From a virus: 34,506 nucleotides of DNA. The stretch's first letter is position 1. Every line of letters begins with the position of its first letter. The translations under genes and the position numbers were made by a program. Positions 14,861 to 22,837 of this stretch are shown one piece after another. Where the stretch lies: positions 1-34,506 of the IMG/VR virus record IMGVR_UViG_3300046535_001139; one strand, written 5' to 3'. Below the pieces are notes generated by a model, which did no database searches, was not told where the DNA came from, and was given only the letters and a program-made list of their open reading frames with translations.

Positions 14861-14903
14861 CCCAAGGTGAGGGGGCCGGGCGGCCTTGGGTCCGCCCGGC
14901 CCC
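14861..14903 (-). terminator. Strong hairpin after major tail gene, possible pseudoknot
   Basis: A perfect 12-bp GC stem (14872-14883 with 14892-14903) encloses an 8-nt loop reading ACCCAAGG on the transcribed strand. It begins 8 bases after the major tail gene stop codon. No T-run follows, so it is more likely a partial terminator or transcript 3' stabiliser. The loop is perfectly complementary over 7 bases to CCTTGGG at 14867-14861, which overlaps the ribosome site of the chaperone gene, so an H-type pseudoknot is possible. Confidence 0.7.
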
Positions 14904-14910
14904 ATGAGGG

Positions 14911-15903
14911 TTAGGTGATCGCGGCCGTGGCGTTGGTGATGGTGATGGAGGTCGAGCTCGTGCTCGTGGTGTCATAGACGGGCTCGAGCGTCAGGACCTC
15001 GGTCACGATGTCGTTGACCTGGTTCCAGTCGCGCGCGGTGTAGACGCCGTACATGTCCTGCTGGACGATGTAGTTCGTGCTGCCGAGGGCCGCGCCGGTC
15101 GTCAGGACGCGGACCTTGCGGATCGTCTTCGCCTGGTAGGCCGAGAACTCGGTCGCGACGTTGTACTGGCGGGTGATCTGCGCCGTCCAGGTTCGGTGCT
15201 GGGGCCGGTAGACGGCCTGCGCCGCAAGCGTGCCGTCGAGGGCGTAGAACGGGACCGGGTTGAGGTTGAGCGTGAAGTCGACCGCGGTGACGGCGCTGTC
15301 GGCCGTGGTCCCGATCGTCGTCGTGTCGATCTTGACGACGGTGTTGTTGCAGGACACCGGCACCGTCGTCCGGTCCGAGAGGGCGCCGGTGAACGCCGTG
15401 ATCTGGGTCAGCGCCTTGGCATAGAGATAGGTCGCGTCGAAGGTCAGCGCCCCATCGGCGTTCTTCTCGTAGTGGAGGTTGAGCGTCTGGCCCATGCCGT
15501 AGGCGAGCGAGATGCCGGGCGAGGTGGCGATGGCCGCCGAGTCGCCGAGCTGGAGGCAGTGCGTCTTCACGTCATCTGACGTGTTCGTCGGGACGAACGC
15601 CCAGAGCTTGTCTGCGCCGGCGCCCGTCCCCGACGCGACCGCCTTGTAGAACCCGTTGCAATGCCAGATGAGGTCGTCGTAGGACGCTCGACCCGTCATC
15701 TGGACAGTCGTCGTCTCGGGACCGGCCGCCGCCTGGAAGAAACCCTCGTAGCTGGCACGAAGCTCCTCGGGCCGGATCGTCTGGACGTTGTAGGTCGGGT
15801 TGAACGCCTCCGCGTAGATGATCCGGGTCGGCGTGATCGCCGTTCCTCGCGTCACCTCGAGCGCCGCGCGCGCCGAAGTGAAGACCGTCATCGGCACGCC
15901 CAT
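14911..15903 (-). CDS. Major tail (tube) protein
   Basis: The 330-residue protein has the look of siphophage tail tube proteins: ARAALEVTRGTAITPTRIIY, then EELRASYEGFFQAAAGPETT, repeated beta strands and a Thr/Ser-rich C-terminus that may form an Ig-like or exposed end. Location between the tail terminator and the tail chaperone fits. AGGAGG 9 nt upstream of ATG 15903 gives strong initiation. The gene is bracketed by a conserved leader hairpin upstream and a 12-bp hairpin downstream, the same layout as the capsid gene, consistent with high expression. Confidence 0.85.
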   Translation of the reverse strand: MGVPMTVFTSARAALEVTRGTAITPTRIIYAEAFNPTYNVQTIRPEELRASYEGFFQAAAGPETTTVQMTGRASYDDLIWHCNGFYKAVASGTGAGADKLWAFVPTNTSDDVKTHCLQLGDSAAIATSPGISLAYGMGQTLNLHYEKNADGALTFDATYLYAKALTQITAFTGALSDRTTVPVSCNNTVVKIDTTTIGTTADSAVTAVDFTLNLNPVPFYALDGTLAAQAVYRPQHRTWTAQITRQYNVATEFSAYQAKTIRKVRVLTTGAALGSTNYIVQQDMYGVYTARDWNQVNDIVTEVLTLEPVYDTTSTSSTSITITNATAAIT

Positions 15904-15906
15904 CGG

Positions 15907-16110
15907 TTATGCCTCCTGTGAATCAGAAGAGCCGACCTGTTCGGTCGGCTCTGGGGTGGTCTTGGGCGTCCGCGCCCTTGGCGATGGTTTGGGCTTCGCT
16001 TTCACCGTGAACGCGCCCGACTCGACGCAACGCGGGTCGGTGCACTCGTGCTCGACCGCCGGAACGTCGTTGAGCCAGCGGCCCTCGACGGGGACGACGG
16101 TTCGACTCAT
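15907..16110 (-). CDS. 67-residue hypothetical protein before major tail gene
   Basis: This small protein (ATG 16110, ATGA overlap with the tail terminator gene) contains HECTDPRCVESGAF, a possible small metal or disulfide site, followed by a Lys/Pro/Thr-rich tail. Its last codons contain the stem-loop that precedes the major tail gene, so the C-terminal residues (QVGSSDSQEA) may be dictated by the RNA structure. The role is unknown. Confidence 0.6.
   Translation of the reverse strand: MSRTVVPVEGRWLNDVPAVEHECTDPRCVESGAFTVKAKPKPSPRARTPKTTPEPTEQVGSSDSQEA
15915..15952 (-). promoter_or_regulatory. Leader hairpin element of major tail gene (copy 1)
   Basis: On the transcribed strand a 10-bp stem (15952-15943 with 15937-15928, loop GAACA) is followed by TCTGATTCAC and then AGGAGG. 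The 13 bases 15930-15918, TCTTCTGATTCAC, are identical to 24674-24662 in front of the capsid start, and in both cases exactly 14 bases separate this sequence from the start codon. The stem sequences differ but both are 10 bp, which suggests a conserved RNA structure that controls translation or transcript ends. Confidence 0.7.
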
Positions 16111-16571
16111 GGCGCGACTCCTGTGGCAAGTTCCCAGATCTGGACGTGGACCATGAGCTCGACAACGTCGAACGGATCGCCGCCGGGCGTGTTGAGCGGG
16201 CTGGCGTAGTTCTGGCCGTCCGGCTCGATCCGCATCTCGGTCGGCAGGGCCTGGGTCACGCCGGCGATGCCGAGGGTGAAGCCCTGCTCCATGATCGGGC
16301 GGAGGGCCGTGGCCCATGCGTACAGCCATTGGGTCCGCTCGGGCATGTTGATCGGGTCTCGCAGCAGCCGCACCGGGAAGTCGAGGTCGTCATTGTGGTG
16401 AGCGATGTTCAGCGACAGGGGTCCGGTCGGCGGATAGACCAGCAGCGCCAGCCCGGCCACCTGGTTCGGCAGGTCGGCCGTGGCCGTGGCCGACTCGGTC
16501 GCGCTGCCGTTGGTCGCGGTGACGGTGCCGAAGCGCGCGGCGATTCCGTCGGCGATCGTCTTATAGTTCAT
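16107..16571 (-). CDS. Tail terminator / head-tail completion protein
   Basis: The 154-residue protein starts with MNYKTIADGIAARFGTV, like siphophage tail completion proteins. It continues with beta strands including QVAGLALLVYPPTG and DFPVRLLRDPINMPERT, and a C-terminal strand (DVVELMVHVQIWEL) typical of the tail terminator fold. Placement right before the major tail protein region and after the connector supports this. It overlaps both neighbours by 4 bases. Confidence 0.7.
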   Translation of the reverse strand: MNYKTIADGIAARFGTVTATNGSATESATATADLPNQVAGLALLVYPPTGPLSLNIAHHNDDLDFPVRLLRDPINMPERTQWLYAWATALRPIMEQGFTLGIAGVTQALPTEMRIEPDGQNYASPLNTPGGDPFDVVELMVHVQIWELATGVAP

Positions 16572-17512
16572 CCGACGAGCGGGATGCGATACATGTCGAG
16601 CGTCACCCGATCGGCCCCACTCATGTCAGGCAGCAGGATCTCGGTGCCGTTGGGGCCGATCGCCACGGCCGCGCCGCCGCCGCCCTTGCCGAGGTAGCGC
16701 CGCGAGACGGCCCGGACGGCGACGCCCTGGATGTCGGCCGGGACCGATGCGAAGCCGAAGCCGCCCGTGACCTGGACGGTGTTGTAGCCGGGGTAGAAGA
16801 AGCTCGCGCCACCGGTCGGGTAGGGCGTGACCTCCAGCCGCGTCGCCGGTCCGTCGGCGTTGGGCTTGGGCCGCAGCAGGAAGTCGGCCACGGTGCCCGA
16901 GGCGTAGGTGCCGCTGACCTCAGGCTGGCTGACCGTCGCGATGCCGATGCTGGTGAGCCGCCGGATGCCGGTCAGGCGACCGCCCTGCTCCAGCGTCAGC
17001 TGGCGCCGCGCCCAATAGCCATACGGTTGCCACGGGACGTCGAAGAGGAGCGTCGTGTCGCTCGCGGGGTTCGTCGGGCGAGGCGCGATCCACTGCCCGA
17101 GGAGATGCTCGATCGCGACCGACACCTGCTTGATCTTCTCGAGGATCAGCTCGTCGTCGGTGGTCGAGGTGAGGCCAAGCTCCTGCTTGACGTCATAGAT
17201 CGAGCAGAGCTGGCCCGACGTCTCGTCGCCGACCTGGAACGGATCCGACCAGTCCGAGAGCCGGGTGGCGCCGGCATTCTCGAACCTTGACCGATACCAG
17301 GTCGAGACGATGCCGTTGGGGTCGTAGCCGGTGTACGCCCGGACGGCCGTCACGACGGGGATGGTCGGCGTCCCGCCAGTGCCCGAGACATCGGCGAACG
17401 AGCCCGTCGCCGTGGCGGCCCACTGGACGCGGATCAGCGCGCCCGCCGCATAGGCGCCGGCGTTCAGGATCTCGTCCGGGTTCTCGACCGTGACCTTGAG
17501 GACGTTCGGCAC
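16568..17512 (-). CDS. Head-tail connector with extra N-terminal Ig/FN3-like domain
   Basis: The 314-residue protein appears to be a fusion. Residues 1-90 look like a fibronectin-III-type domain (LIRVQWAATATGSFADVSGT, YDPNGIVSTWYRSRFENAGA, RLSDWSDPFQVG). From about residue 100 it matches gp6-like head-tail connectors (IYDVKQELGLTSTTDDELIL, KQVSVAIEHLLGQWI) with a C-terminal beta domain. The connector part would join the portal ring to the tail. The Ig-like addition would be exposed at the neck. It starts at GTG 17512, shortly after the repeat-protein stop. Confidence 0.72.
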   Translation of the reverse strand: MPNVLKVTVENPDEILNAGAYAAGALIRVQWAATATGSFADVSGTGGTPTIPVVTAVRAYTGYDPNGIVSTWYRSRFENAGATRLSDWSDPFQVGDETSGQLCSIYDVKQELGLTSTTDDELILEKIKQVSVAIEHLLGQWIAPRPTNPASDTTLLFDVPWQPYGYWARRQLTLEQGGRLTGIRRLTSIGIATVSQPEVSGTYASGTVADFLLRPKPNADGPATRLEVTPYPTGGASFFYPGYNTVQVTGGFGFASVPADIQGVAVRAVSRRYLGKGGGGAAVAIGPNGTEILLPDMSGADRVTLDMYRIPLVG

Positions 17513-17517
17513 CGACG

Positions 17518-19098
17518 CTACCTCTGTGGCTTAGGATTGCTGCCCGAGCCGCCCGGTGACGAGGAGGAGGCGCCGCCGGGCGGCGGGCCAAGGATGTTGG
17601 CGATGGCGTTGGCGACCGCGCTGACTGCCGAGGCGATGGCCGGCGGCAGGCCGCCAACGATCGTGGCCGTGAAGTTGAGATCTCGGACCAGGGTGCCGAC
17701 GAACGATAGGGTCGCCACCAATGCGCGGAAGGTCTGGCGGCCAACCGTCCCGATGAACGAGAGCGTCGAGGCGAGCACCGCCGCGATCCGGCGGACCACC
17801 GTCCCCGAGAAGGAGAGCGTCGCGGCGAGCGCCTTGCCGGTCCGCTTGCTGAATGCACCAGCGAAGGACAGAGTTGCCGTCAGTGCCTTGATGATGAGAT
17901 GGATGCCCTGGAGATTCCCGACGAATGACAGGGTCGCGGTGAAGGCGCGTCGGACGTTCCGGTTGACGTCTCCGACGAAGGAGAGCGTCGCCGTCAGGAC
18001 GTAACTCGTCCGGCGGCTGAGGGCCCCCACGAAGGCGAGCGTGCCCGCGAGCGCCTGCTGGTAGGTCTGCGGACCGCCGACCTTGGCAGCTGCGAACCCT
18101 CCGACGAAGCTCAGGACGCCAGCCAGCGTCTTGCCGGTCCGCTTGGTGAGGCTCCCCACGAAGGACAGCGTCGCCGTGAGAACGTGGGCGACAGCCCGCG
18201 TCAATGCCCCGACGAACGACAGGGTGGCGGTGAAGCCGCGCGCCGTCTGCCTGGCGAGGGCCCCGATGAAGGACAGCGTCGCCGTGAACGCCCGTGCGGT
18301 TCGCTTGGCAAGCGCTCCCGTGAACGAGAGGGTGCCCGTCAGGACGTGGGCGATAGCCCGGTTGAGGTTGCCGACGAATGACAGCGTCCCGGCGAGGACG
18401 TGACTCGTCAGCCTCGTCTGCGAACCGACGAATGAGAGCGTGCCCGTCAGCGCCCGCGTGAACGACTTGACGGTGCCGAACCCGCCGACGAAGGAGAGCG
18501 TCGCGGTCAGGCCGCGGCTGGTCTGCTTGACGAGGCTACCGGCGAAACTGAGCGTGCCGGTCAGACCGCGGCTGACCCGACGATTGAGCGATCCGACGAA
18601 CGAGAGCGTCGCGGCCCATGGCCGGAGCGTCTGCTTGACGAGGTTGCCCGCGAAGGACAGCGTCCCGGTCAGGGCCTTGATGACGAGGTGCGTCGCCTGA
18701 AACGCACCGACGAACGAGAGCGTGGCGGCCAAAGCCCGCGCCGTCAGCTTGGTCAGGAGCCCGACGAAGCTCAGGGTCGCCGTGAGGACATGCGCGATGC
18801 GCCGGCTCTGCGCTCCGATGAACGAGAGGGTGCCCGTCAGGACGTGGGCGATGAACCTGACCAGGAGCCCGACGAAGGCGAGCGTCGCCGACAGGCCGCG
18901 CCGCGTCTGCTTGGCAGCCGCACCGACGAAGGAGAGCGTCGCTGCCGCCAGGGGATAGGTCGTGAGCTTGGTCTGCGTGCCCGCAAAGGACAACGTCCCG
19001 GCGAGGTTCGACTGATACGTCTGCGGCCCGGTCGCGGCGACCGGGATCGGCCTCCGGTTGGCGCTGCCGAAGATCCGCCGCCGGGAGAAGGTCGCCAT
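17518..19098 (-). CDS. Large 18-residue-repeat basic protein, virion region, unknown
   Basis: The 526-residue protein is made almost entirely of 24 tandem units of about 18 residues with the core TLSFVG (variants TLAFVG, TLSFAG, VLSFVG) followed by a polar, Arg/Lys-rich turn such as ALTKRTAR. I count 52 Lys/Arg, two Asp, no Glu and no Cys. Four units are longer (20-25 residues), and some blocks recur (GPQTYQ twice; THLVIKAL and IHLIIKAL). An Ala-rich hydrophobic helix (PAIASAVSAVANAIANIL) and a Gly/Ser/Pro tail end it. Period and strand pattern suggest a beta-solenoid. Strong initiation (AGGAGG before ATG) and its place in the head-neck block suggest a virion part. No known family is recognised. 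Confidence 0.85.
   Translation of the reverse strand: MATFSRRRIFGSANRRPIPVAATGPQTYQSNLAGTLSFAGTQTKLTTYPLAAATLSFVGAAAKQTRRGLSATLAFVGLLVRFIAHVLTGTLSFIGAQSRRIAHVLTATLSFVGLLTKLTARALAATLSFVGAFQATHLVIKALTGTLSFAGNLVKQTLRPWAATLSFVGSLNRRVSRGLTGTLSFAGSLVKQTSRGLTATLSFVGGFGTVKSFTRALTGTLSFVGSQTRLTSHVLAGTLSFVGNLNRAIAHVLTGTLSFTGALAKRTARAFTATLSFIGALARQTARGFTATLSFVGALTRAVAHVLTATLSFVGSLTKRTGKTLAGVLSFVGGFAAAKVGGPQTYQQALAGTLAFVGALSRRTSYVLTATLSFVGDVNRNVRRAFTATLSFVGNLQGIHLIIKALTATLSFAGAFSKRTGKALAATLSFSGTVVRRIAAVLASTLSFIGTVGRQTFRALVATLSFVGTLVRDLNFTATIVGGLPPAIASAVSAVANAIANILGPPPGGASSSSPGGSGSNPKPQR
17674..18996 (-). repeat. 24 tandem repeats, about 54 bp each, within a coding gene
   Basis: The repeats encode the TLSFVG units of the protein above. 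Unit length is mostly 54 bp, with four longer units. Bases differ a good deal between units while the peptide core is kept, which points to selection on the protein and not to recent slippage. Confidence 0.85.
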
Positions 19099-19115
19099 TG
19101 GACCCTCCTAGCGGA

Positions 19116-19766
19116 TCAGGCTTCGGACCAGATGGCGTAGATGTAGGCGTTGACCGTGGCCGCGAAGGTCACCCGGACGCGGGTGAGCTTCACCGGCGGG
19201 ACGACGAACTCGCGCCCGAGGGGCCACTGCTTGACATAGCCGGTCGTCGGGCTGATGTGCTGGAGGTCACCGAGGCGGTAGGCGGCCACGGTGCCTTCGG
19301 TCACGGCGGCGGTGGCGAAGCCCGTGTGCGTGGTACCGCCGAAGACGATCGCCGAGACCGCGGTCGTGTCGAGCGGCTGGCTCCAGTTGGTCACGTCCGT
19401 CGAGGCCGAGGCGGTGCTCATCGTGGCGGCACCCGTGCAGCCGAAGAACTCGATCTCGCCAGGGACCGCGGTGGCCGAGGTGCCGTCGAAGCTGATCCCC
19501 CATTCGACGTAGTTCATCGCGTCCGTTGCCGGGGCCTCGATCTGGAGCATCGTCCGGATCGCCGCGCCAGTCGGCTGGTGAACCGGGGCAGCGGTCGTCG
19601 CGACGGTGCTGTTGGCGATCGCGTAGAGGTGCTCGGCCGCCCCGAGGACGCTCCGGATCGGCCGGCCCTTGCGGTCATAGCCGACGATGTGACCCATGCC
19701 CATCTCGCGCCAGCGCCGGTGCTGTGCCCGCTCGAGGCGATCCTCGAGGAAGTCTGCTGATCCCAC
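19116..19766 (-). CDS. Virion-region structural protein, unknown
   Basis: The 216-residue protein starts with a helical, charged segment (ADFLEDRLERAQHRRWREMG) and continues as a beta-rich domain with many Thr, Ala and Gly and a C-terminal strand (LTRVRVTFAATVNAYIYAIW). It lies between a lectin-like protein and the repeat protein in a block of probable virion decorations. I do not recognise a family. Confidence 0.6.
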   Translation of the reverse strand: MGSADFLEDRLERAQHRRWREMGMGHIVGYDRKGRPIRSVLGAAEHLYAIANSTVATTAAPVHQPTGAAIRTMLQIEAPATDAMNYVEWGISFDGTSATAVPGEIEFFGCTGAATMSTASASTDVTNWSQPLDTTAVSAIVFGGTTHTGFATAAVTEGTVAAYRLGDLQHISPTTGYVKQWPLGREFVVPPVKLTRVRVTFAATVNAYIYAIWSEA

Positions 19767-19775
19767 GAGGCTCTC

Positions 19776-20915
19776 CTAGAGGGTCGAACGGTTGACGGCC
19801 TGTCGGGCTTGCAGTGCCGGGCGCGGGTTGCCGGCAACGACCGCGGCGGGTGTCCAGGCTACGTACATTCCCATGAAGTCCACGCACGCCAGTCGTGTCT
19901 CACTGATACGGGAGGTCCGGATCGTGGGGCTCGTGCCGAGCGTGACCGACGGGCTCGTCGTCAGCGTCCCGACCGTCATGGCCCAAAGCCCCACCTCGGC
20001 ACCGTGGGCCCCGAGATCAGCGCCCGCCGTCACCGACACGCCCGCGACGGTGGGATTGGTGAGAGCCCCCACATTCTGGAGGTTCTTGGTGCCCGTCACG
20101 ATGTCCTCACCTGTCGAAACGAAGGACTGAACGGCGAGGACGGTGTCAGATGCCCCGACACCAAGGGTCGTATACGTCGAAAGGTTCGCCAGATAGTTGT
20201 CGGTGACGCTGGCGGTGAAGTGCATCCCCTTCTTGGGGTTCGCCGCCTCGTTGGCCGAGGCGACACCGGCCGGAGGTGTGTTGCTGACGCATTGCCAGAT
20301 GTTCGTCGTGACGCCGTTGTTGTCCGTGACCCCGGTCACGGTGTTGTCGCTGATCGGCAACGCGAGATTGACGTTGGACGCGGCGAGGAACCCGGCTCCG
20401 TCGATGATGATGTCATCGAAGTACGCATCGGCAGCCGATGCTTCCGCTCCGCTGAAGCCAAGTTGCGTGTTGCCGGCAGCCACGGTCGCCGTGATGCCCT
20501 GGTCCACCCCGTCGATCTGGAGCAGTGGAGTCGTCGTTCCGACACTGCTGCGATAGCCGATCCAGTACCACTGGCCGGTGACGAGCGTGGTCGTAGAGAC
20601 GCCCCGCGAGGTGGTGGTATCGAAGACCTCGATCGTGCCGGTCGAGTTCAGTTTCAGGGTGGAACCGGAACTGTTGCCTGCGATGACTCGCGCGACGGAG
20701 GGCATCGTCGCGACAAACAGACCGAAGTGGCTGAAACCCGTCCCCCCACCACCGATAAGGCTGAATGATGCCGAACCGCCTGAAGCAGGATTGCAGCGGA
20801 TGGACGCTGCCCCGGTTCGATGTTGCGTGGTGCTGCTCACCGCACCACTGACCGTGACGTTGTCAGCAGCAGCAGCATCCCTGCCCTCGCAGCCGGTCAT
20901 GAACGTCACGGCCAT
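19776..20915 (-). CDS. Concanavalin/LamG-like lectin-domain virion protein
   Basis: The 379-residue protein shows the strands of a laminin-G/concanavalin-like jelly roll: AASIRCNPASGGSASFSLIG, FGLFVATMP, TGQWYWIGYRSS, LLQIDGVDQG, and AYFDDIIIDGAGFL near residue 175. The second half is another beta domain. Such proteins decorate phage heads or tails and bind sugars. It follows a secreted Ig-like protein gene and belongs to the accessory block between capsid and connector. Confidence 0.7.
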   Translation of the reverse strand: MAVTFMTGCEGRDAAAADNVTVSGAVSSTTQHRTGAASIRCNPASGGSASFSLIGGGGTGFSHFGLFVATMPSVARVIAGNSSGSTLKLNSTGTIEVFDTTTSRGVSTTTLVTGQWYWIGYRSSVGTTTPLLQIDGVDQGITATVAAGNTQLGFSGAEASAADAYFDDIIIDGAGFLAASNVNLALPISDNTVTGVTDNNGVTTNIWQCVSNTPPAGVASANEAANPKKGMHFTASVTDNYLANLSTYTTLGVGASDTVLAVQSFVSTGEDIVTGTKNLQNVGALTNPTVAGVSVTAGADLGAHGAEVGLWAMTVGTLTTSPSVTLGTSPTIRTSRISETRLACVDFMGMYVAWTPAAVVAGNPRPALQARQAVNRSTL

Positions 20916-20918
20916 CGG

Positions 20919-21260
20919 CTAGACCACGGACGCCCAGCAGGCAGAGGCCGCGGACGCCTTGTACGGGATCGGGTAGACCTCGGACATGAGCATTCGGGAC
21001 CCGGTCGCGGCGTCGGCAGGCAGGGTGAAGGTCACCGTGGCCGAGCCGTCCGCGTCCGTCGTGACAGTCGTGTCACGCGATCCGTAGTAGTCCATGAACC
21101 CGATCTCGGAGTTGGGCTTGTAGCCCGACGCCGTGACGGTGTAGGTCGATCCAGTCGCGACCGGATCGGGACTGATCGAGCAGGATTTCGCTTGAGCCAT
21201 TGCGGCCTCCGGGAAGAGCAGGAGCGCGGTCAGGACGAGGATCGAGGCGAGGGTCTTCAT
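20919..21260 (-). CDS. Secreted Ig-like protein with signal peptide
   Basis: The 113-residue protein has a clear signal peptide (MKTLASILVLTALLLFPEAA, likely cut after AMAQA) and a single Ig-like beta domain (GSTYTVTASGYKPNSEIGF, GSATVTFTLPADAATGSRML). Cysteines near both ends of the mature part could form a disulfide. An exported protein in the middle of the head genes is unusual. It could act at the host envelope, for example in superinfection exclusion, or be a moron gene. Confidence 0.7.
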   Translation of the reverse strand: MKTLASILVLTALLLFPEAAMAQAKSCSISPDPVATGSTYTVTASGYKPNSEIGFMDYYGSRDTTVTTDADGSATVTFTLPADAATGSRMLMSEVYPIPYKASAASACWASVV

Positions 21261-21261
21261 G

Positions 21262-22128
21262 TCAGCCGTTCGAGGCGATCGTGAGCGTGTACGTGAACTG
21301 GATCGAGTCGAGGTTCACGACGTTGATCGCCGAAAAGACCTTGTGGTCCCACATGACCGGCCGGAGCGTGTACGCCTCGGTCGCGCCGGGGGTCGAGCCG
21401 ACGACGCCGGTCGAGGTGACCATCCAGCCGATCGCCGCCGAGAAGGACAGCGTCAGGACGGAGGTGCTGTTCGAGGTGATCAGCCCGTAGCGCGGAGTCG
21501 TCGTCGTCAGGACGACGTGCTGGCTCTCACCCTGGACCGACGTGCTCGAGGCCGTCAGCGGCGTGGCCGTGACGGTCGCGGTGTTGGCCGATGTGCCGGT
21601 GAACGGCGTGCCGGTCGTCCGTGACAGGGTCGTGTCGTTGAAGATGCCCCACTCGGTCACGGCCTCGCCGCCGGTGTAGGCGATCGTCGCCACGCTTACC
21701 CACTTCTGGGTCGTGGCCGCCTGGTCGTGGGTGAAGACCTGCGTGCCCGCGACCGGCGTCTGGCCGCCGAAGCCCGAGGGCGTCTGGAGGATGACGTCGG
21801 TGAACGCGGCAGCCGTGACACCCGTCCCCGAGGCGTGGTACTTCAGGAGCTTGAACAGGTTGGTGACGATTGACGTCTGCGGCCACTGGCTGTCGCCGGC
21901 GAGGGCGAGGACGCCGATGTTCGTCGTCAGGCCCGAGCCGAGGTCGTAGCCGTCGGGCGTCATCTCGGCGAGCTTGTCGTCGATGACGTGGCCGTGACGG
22001 TCGAGGTGCTTGGCGAAGAGGCGGGTGCCGAAGAGCTGGCGGGCGCTGATGCCCGCGTCCTCGCCCTTCGGCAGGTAGGCAAGGCGGCCCCCGACGATCG
22101 GGATCTTGACCGCGCGGAGACCACTCAT
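21262..22128 (-). CDS. Virion structural protein, unknown
   Basis: The 288-residue protein starts at ATG 22128, overlapping the 40-residue gene as ATGA. It has LRAVKIPIVGGRLAYLPKGE near the N-terminus, a helix (LVTNLFKLLKYHASG-like) and then beta-rich Thr/Ser/Gly sequence with TEWGIFNDTTLSR, a strand pattern seen in phage decoration and fibre proteins. A longer reading of the frame extends over upstream genes and is rejected. Confidence 0.62.
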   Translation of the reverse strand: MSGLRAVKIPIVGGRLAYLPKGEDAGISARQLFGTRLFAKHLDRHGHVIDDKLAEMTPDGYDLGSGLTTNIGVLALAGDSQWPQTSIVTNLFKLLKYHASGTGVTAAAFTDVILQTPSGFGGQTPVAGTQVFTHDQAATTQKWVSVATIAYTGGEAVTEWGIFNDTTLSRTTGTPFTGTSANTATVTATPLTASSTSVQGESQHVVLTTTTPRYGLITSNSTSVLTLSFSAAIGWMVTSTGVVGSTPGATEAYTLRPVMWDHKVFSAINVVNLDSIQFTYTLTIASNG

Positions 22129-22247
22129 GAACGGATCCTCCGAAGGACGGCTGCAATGGCGTCGGCGAACCGTTGCCGGCGGGTGGGATGCGCGCGGATG
22201 ACCCGCGCGGCCAAGGTGCCGCGCATCCCCAGCCGGCCCGGTGTCAT
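22125..22247 (-). CDS. 40-residue basic microprotein
   Basis: This short gene fits exactly between two structural genes, with a 4-base ATGA overlap at each end. The product is very basic and helical (TLAARVIRAHPTRRQRFADA, then AIAAVLRRIRS). Its end includes the ribosome site (GGAGG) for the next gene. It may exist mainly for translational coupling, or bind nucleic acid. Confidence 0.5.
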   Translation of the reverse strand: MTPGRLGMRGTLAARVIRAHPTRRQRFADAIAAVLRRIRS

Positions 22248-22837
22248 ACGGCGTAACTCGAGGGGCCGGTGCCGGTGTGGATGACGGTGACGTCATTGGT
22301 GCTGGTGGTCAGAACCTTGAGGTGGCCGCCGAAGTCCACGTTGAGGAGGTAGAAGGTGCCGGCCGCCTGTGAGGCAGGGACGGTGATGATGGTCCGGCTC
22401 GCGTCGGCCACGCTGAACGCCGTGGCGACGAGGTTGTTGACGAGGACGCCCGCAAGCGTCCCCTGGCCGGCGGCGGCGACGTTGCCCGCGGCGCAGCCGC
22501 AGATGATCGTGTCGGCGGTGCTGACCGCGACCCAGCCGATCGAGGTCAGGCTGGTGACCGTCCGGTAGACCTTGGTGCTGGTGACCGTCGAGTCGGCGAC
22601 CGGCGTGATCGTCTCGGACTGGGCGGCACCCCGGATGTCCGTCCCCACGAGGGTCATCGTGCCGAGGGTGTCGGTCCCGGCGACGGTGGTGTGAGCGACG
22701 GTCACGAGACAGCCGCCCGACCAGACCGGCGAGGCATTGGCGATGGTGTACGGCGTCAGGCTCATGTTCGTGCTGACGACGAAGCGGTTGGTCACGGCCG
22801 CCGTGCTGGCGGCGGTGTTGGTGAAGGTGTTGCCCAT
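22244..22837 (-). CDS. Beta-rich virion protein (decoration-like), unknown
   Basis: The 197-residue protein (ATG 22837, start overlapping the previous stop by one base) is nearly all beta, rich in Thr, Val and Ala (TPYTIANASPVWSGGCLVTV, RTVTSLTSIGWVAVSTADT). The C-terminus includes FYLLNVDFGGHLKVLTTS. Size and position two genes after the capsid gene fit a head decoration protein, but no family is recognised. Confidence 0.62.
   Translation of the reverse strand: MGNTFTNTAASTAAVTNRFVVSTNMSLTPYTIANASPVWSGGCLVTVAHTTVAGTDTLGTMTLVGTDIRGAAQSETITPVADSTVTSTKVYRTVTSLTSIGWVAVSTADTIICGCAAGNVAAAGQGTLAGVLVNNLVATAFSVADASRTIITVPASQAAGTFYLLNVDFGGHLKVLTTSTNDVTVIHTGTGPSSYAV

Noticed and set aside
17674-18996. 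CRISPR-like or satellite array
   Set aside because: Periodic 54-bp units have no constant repeats with unique spacers, and the period is a multiple of three inside one open frame, so it is a repeat protein.
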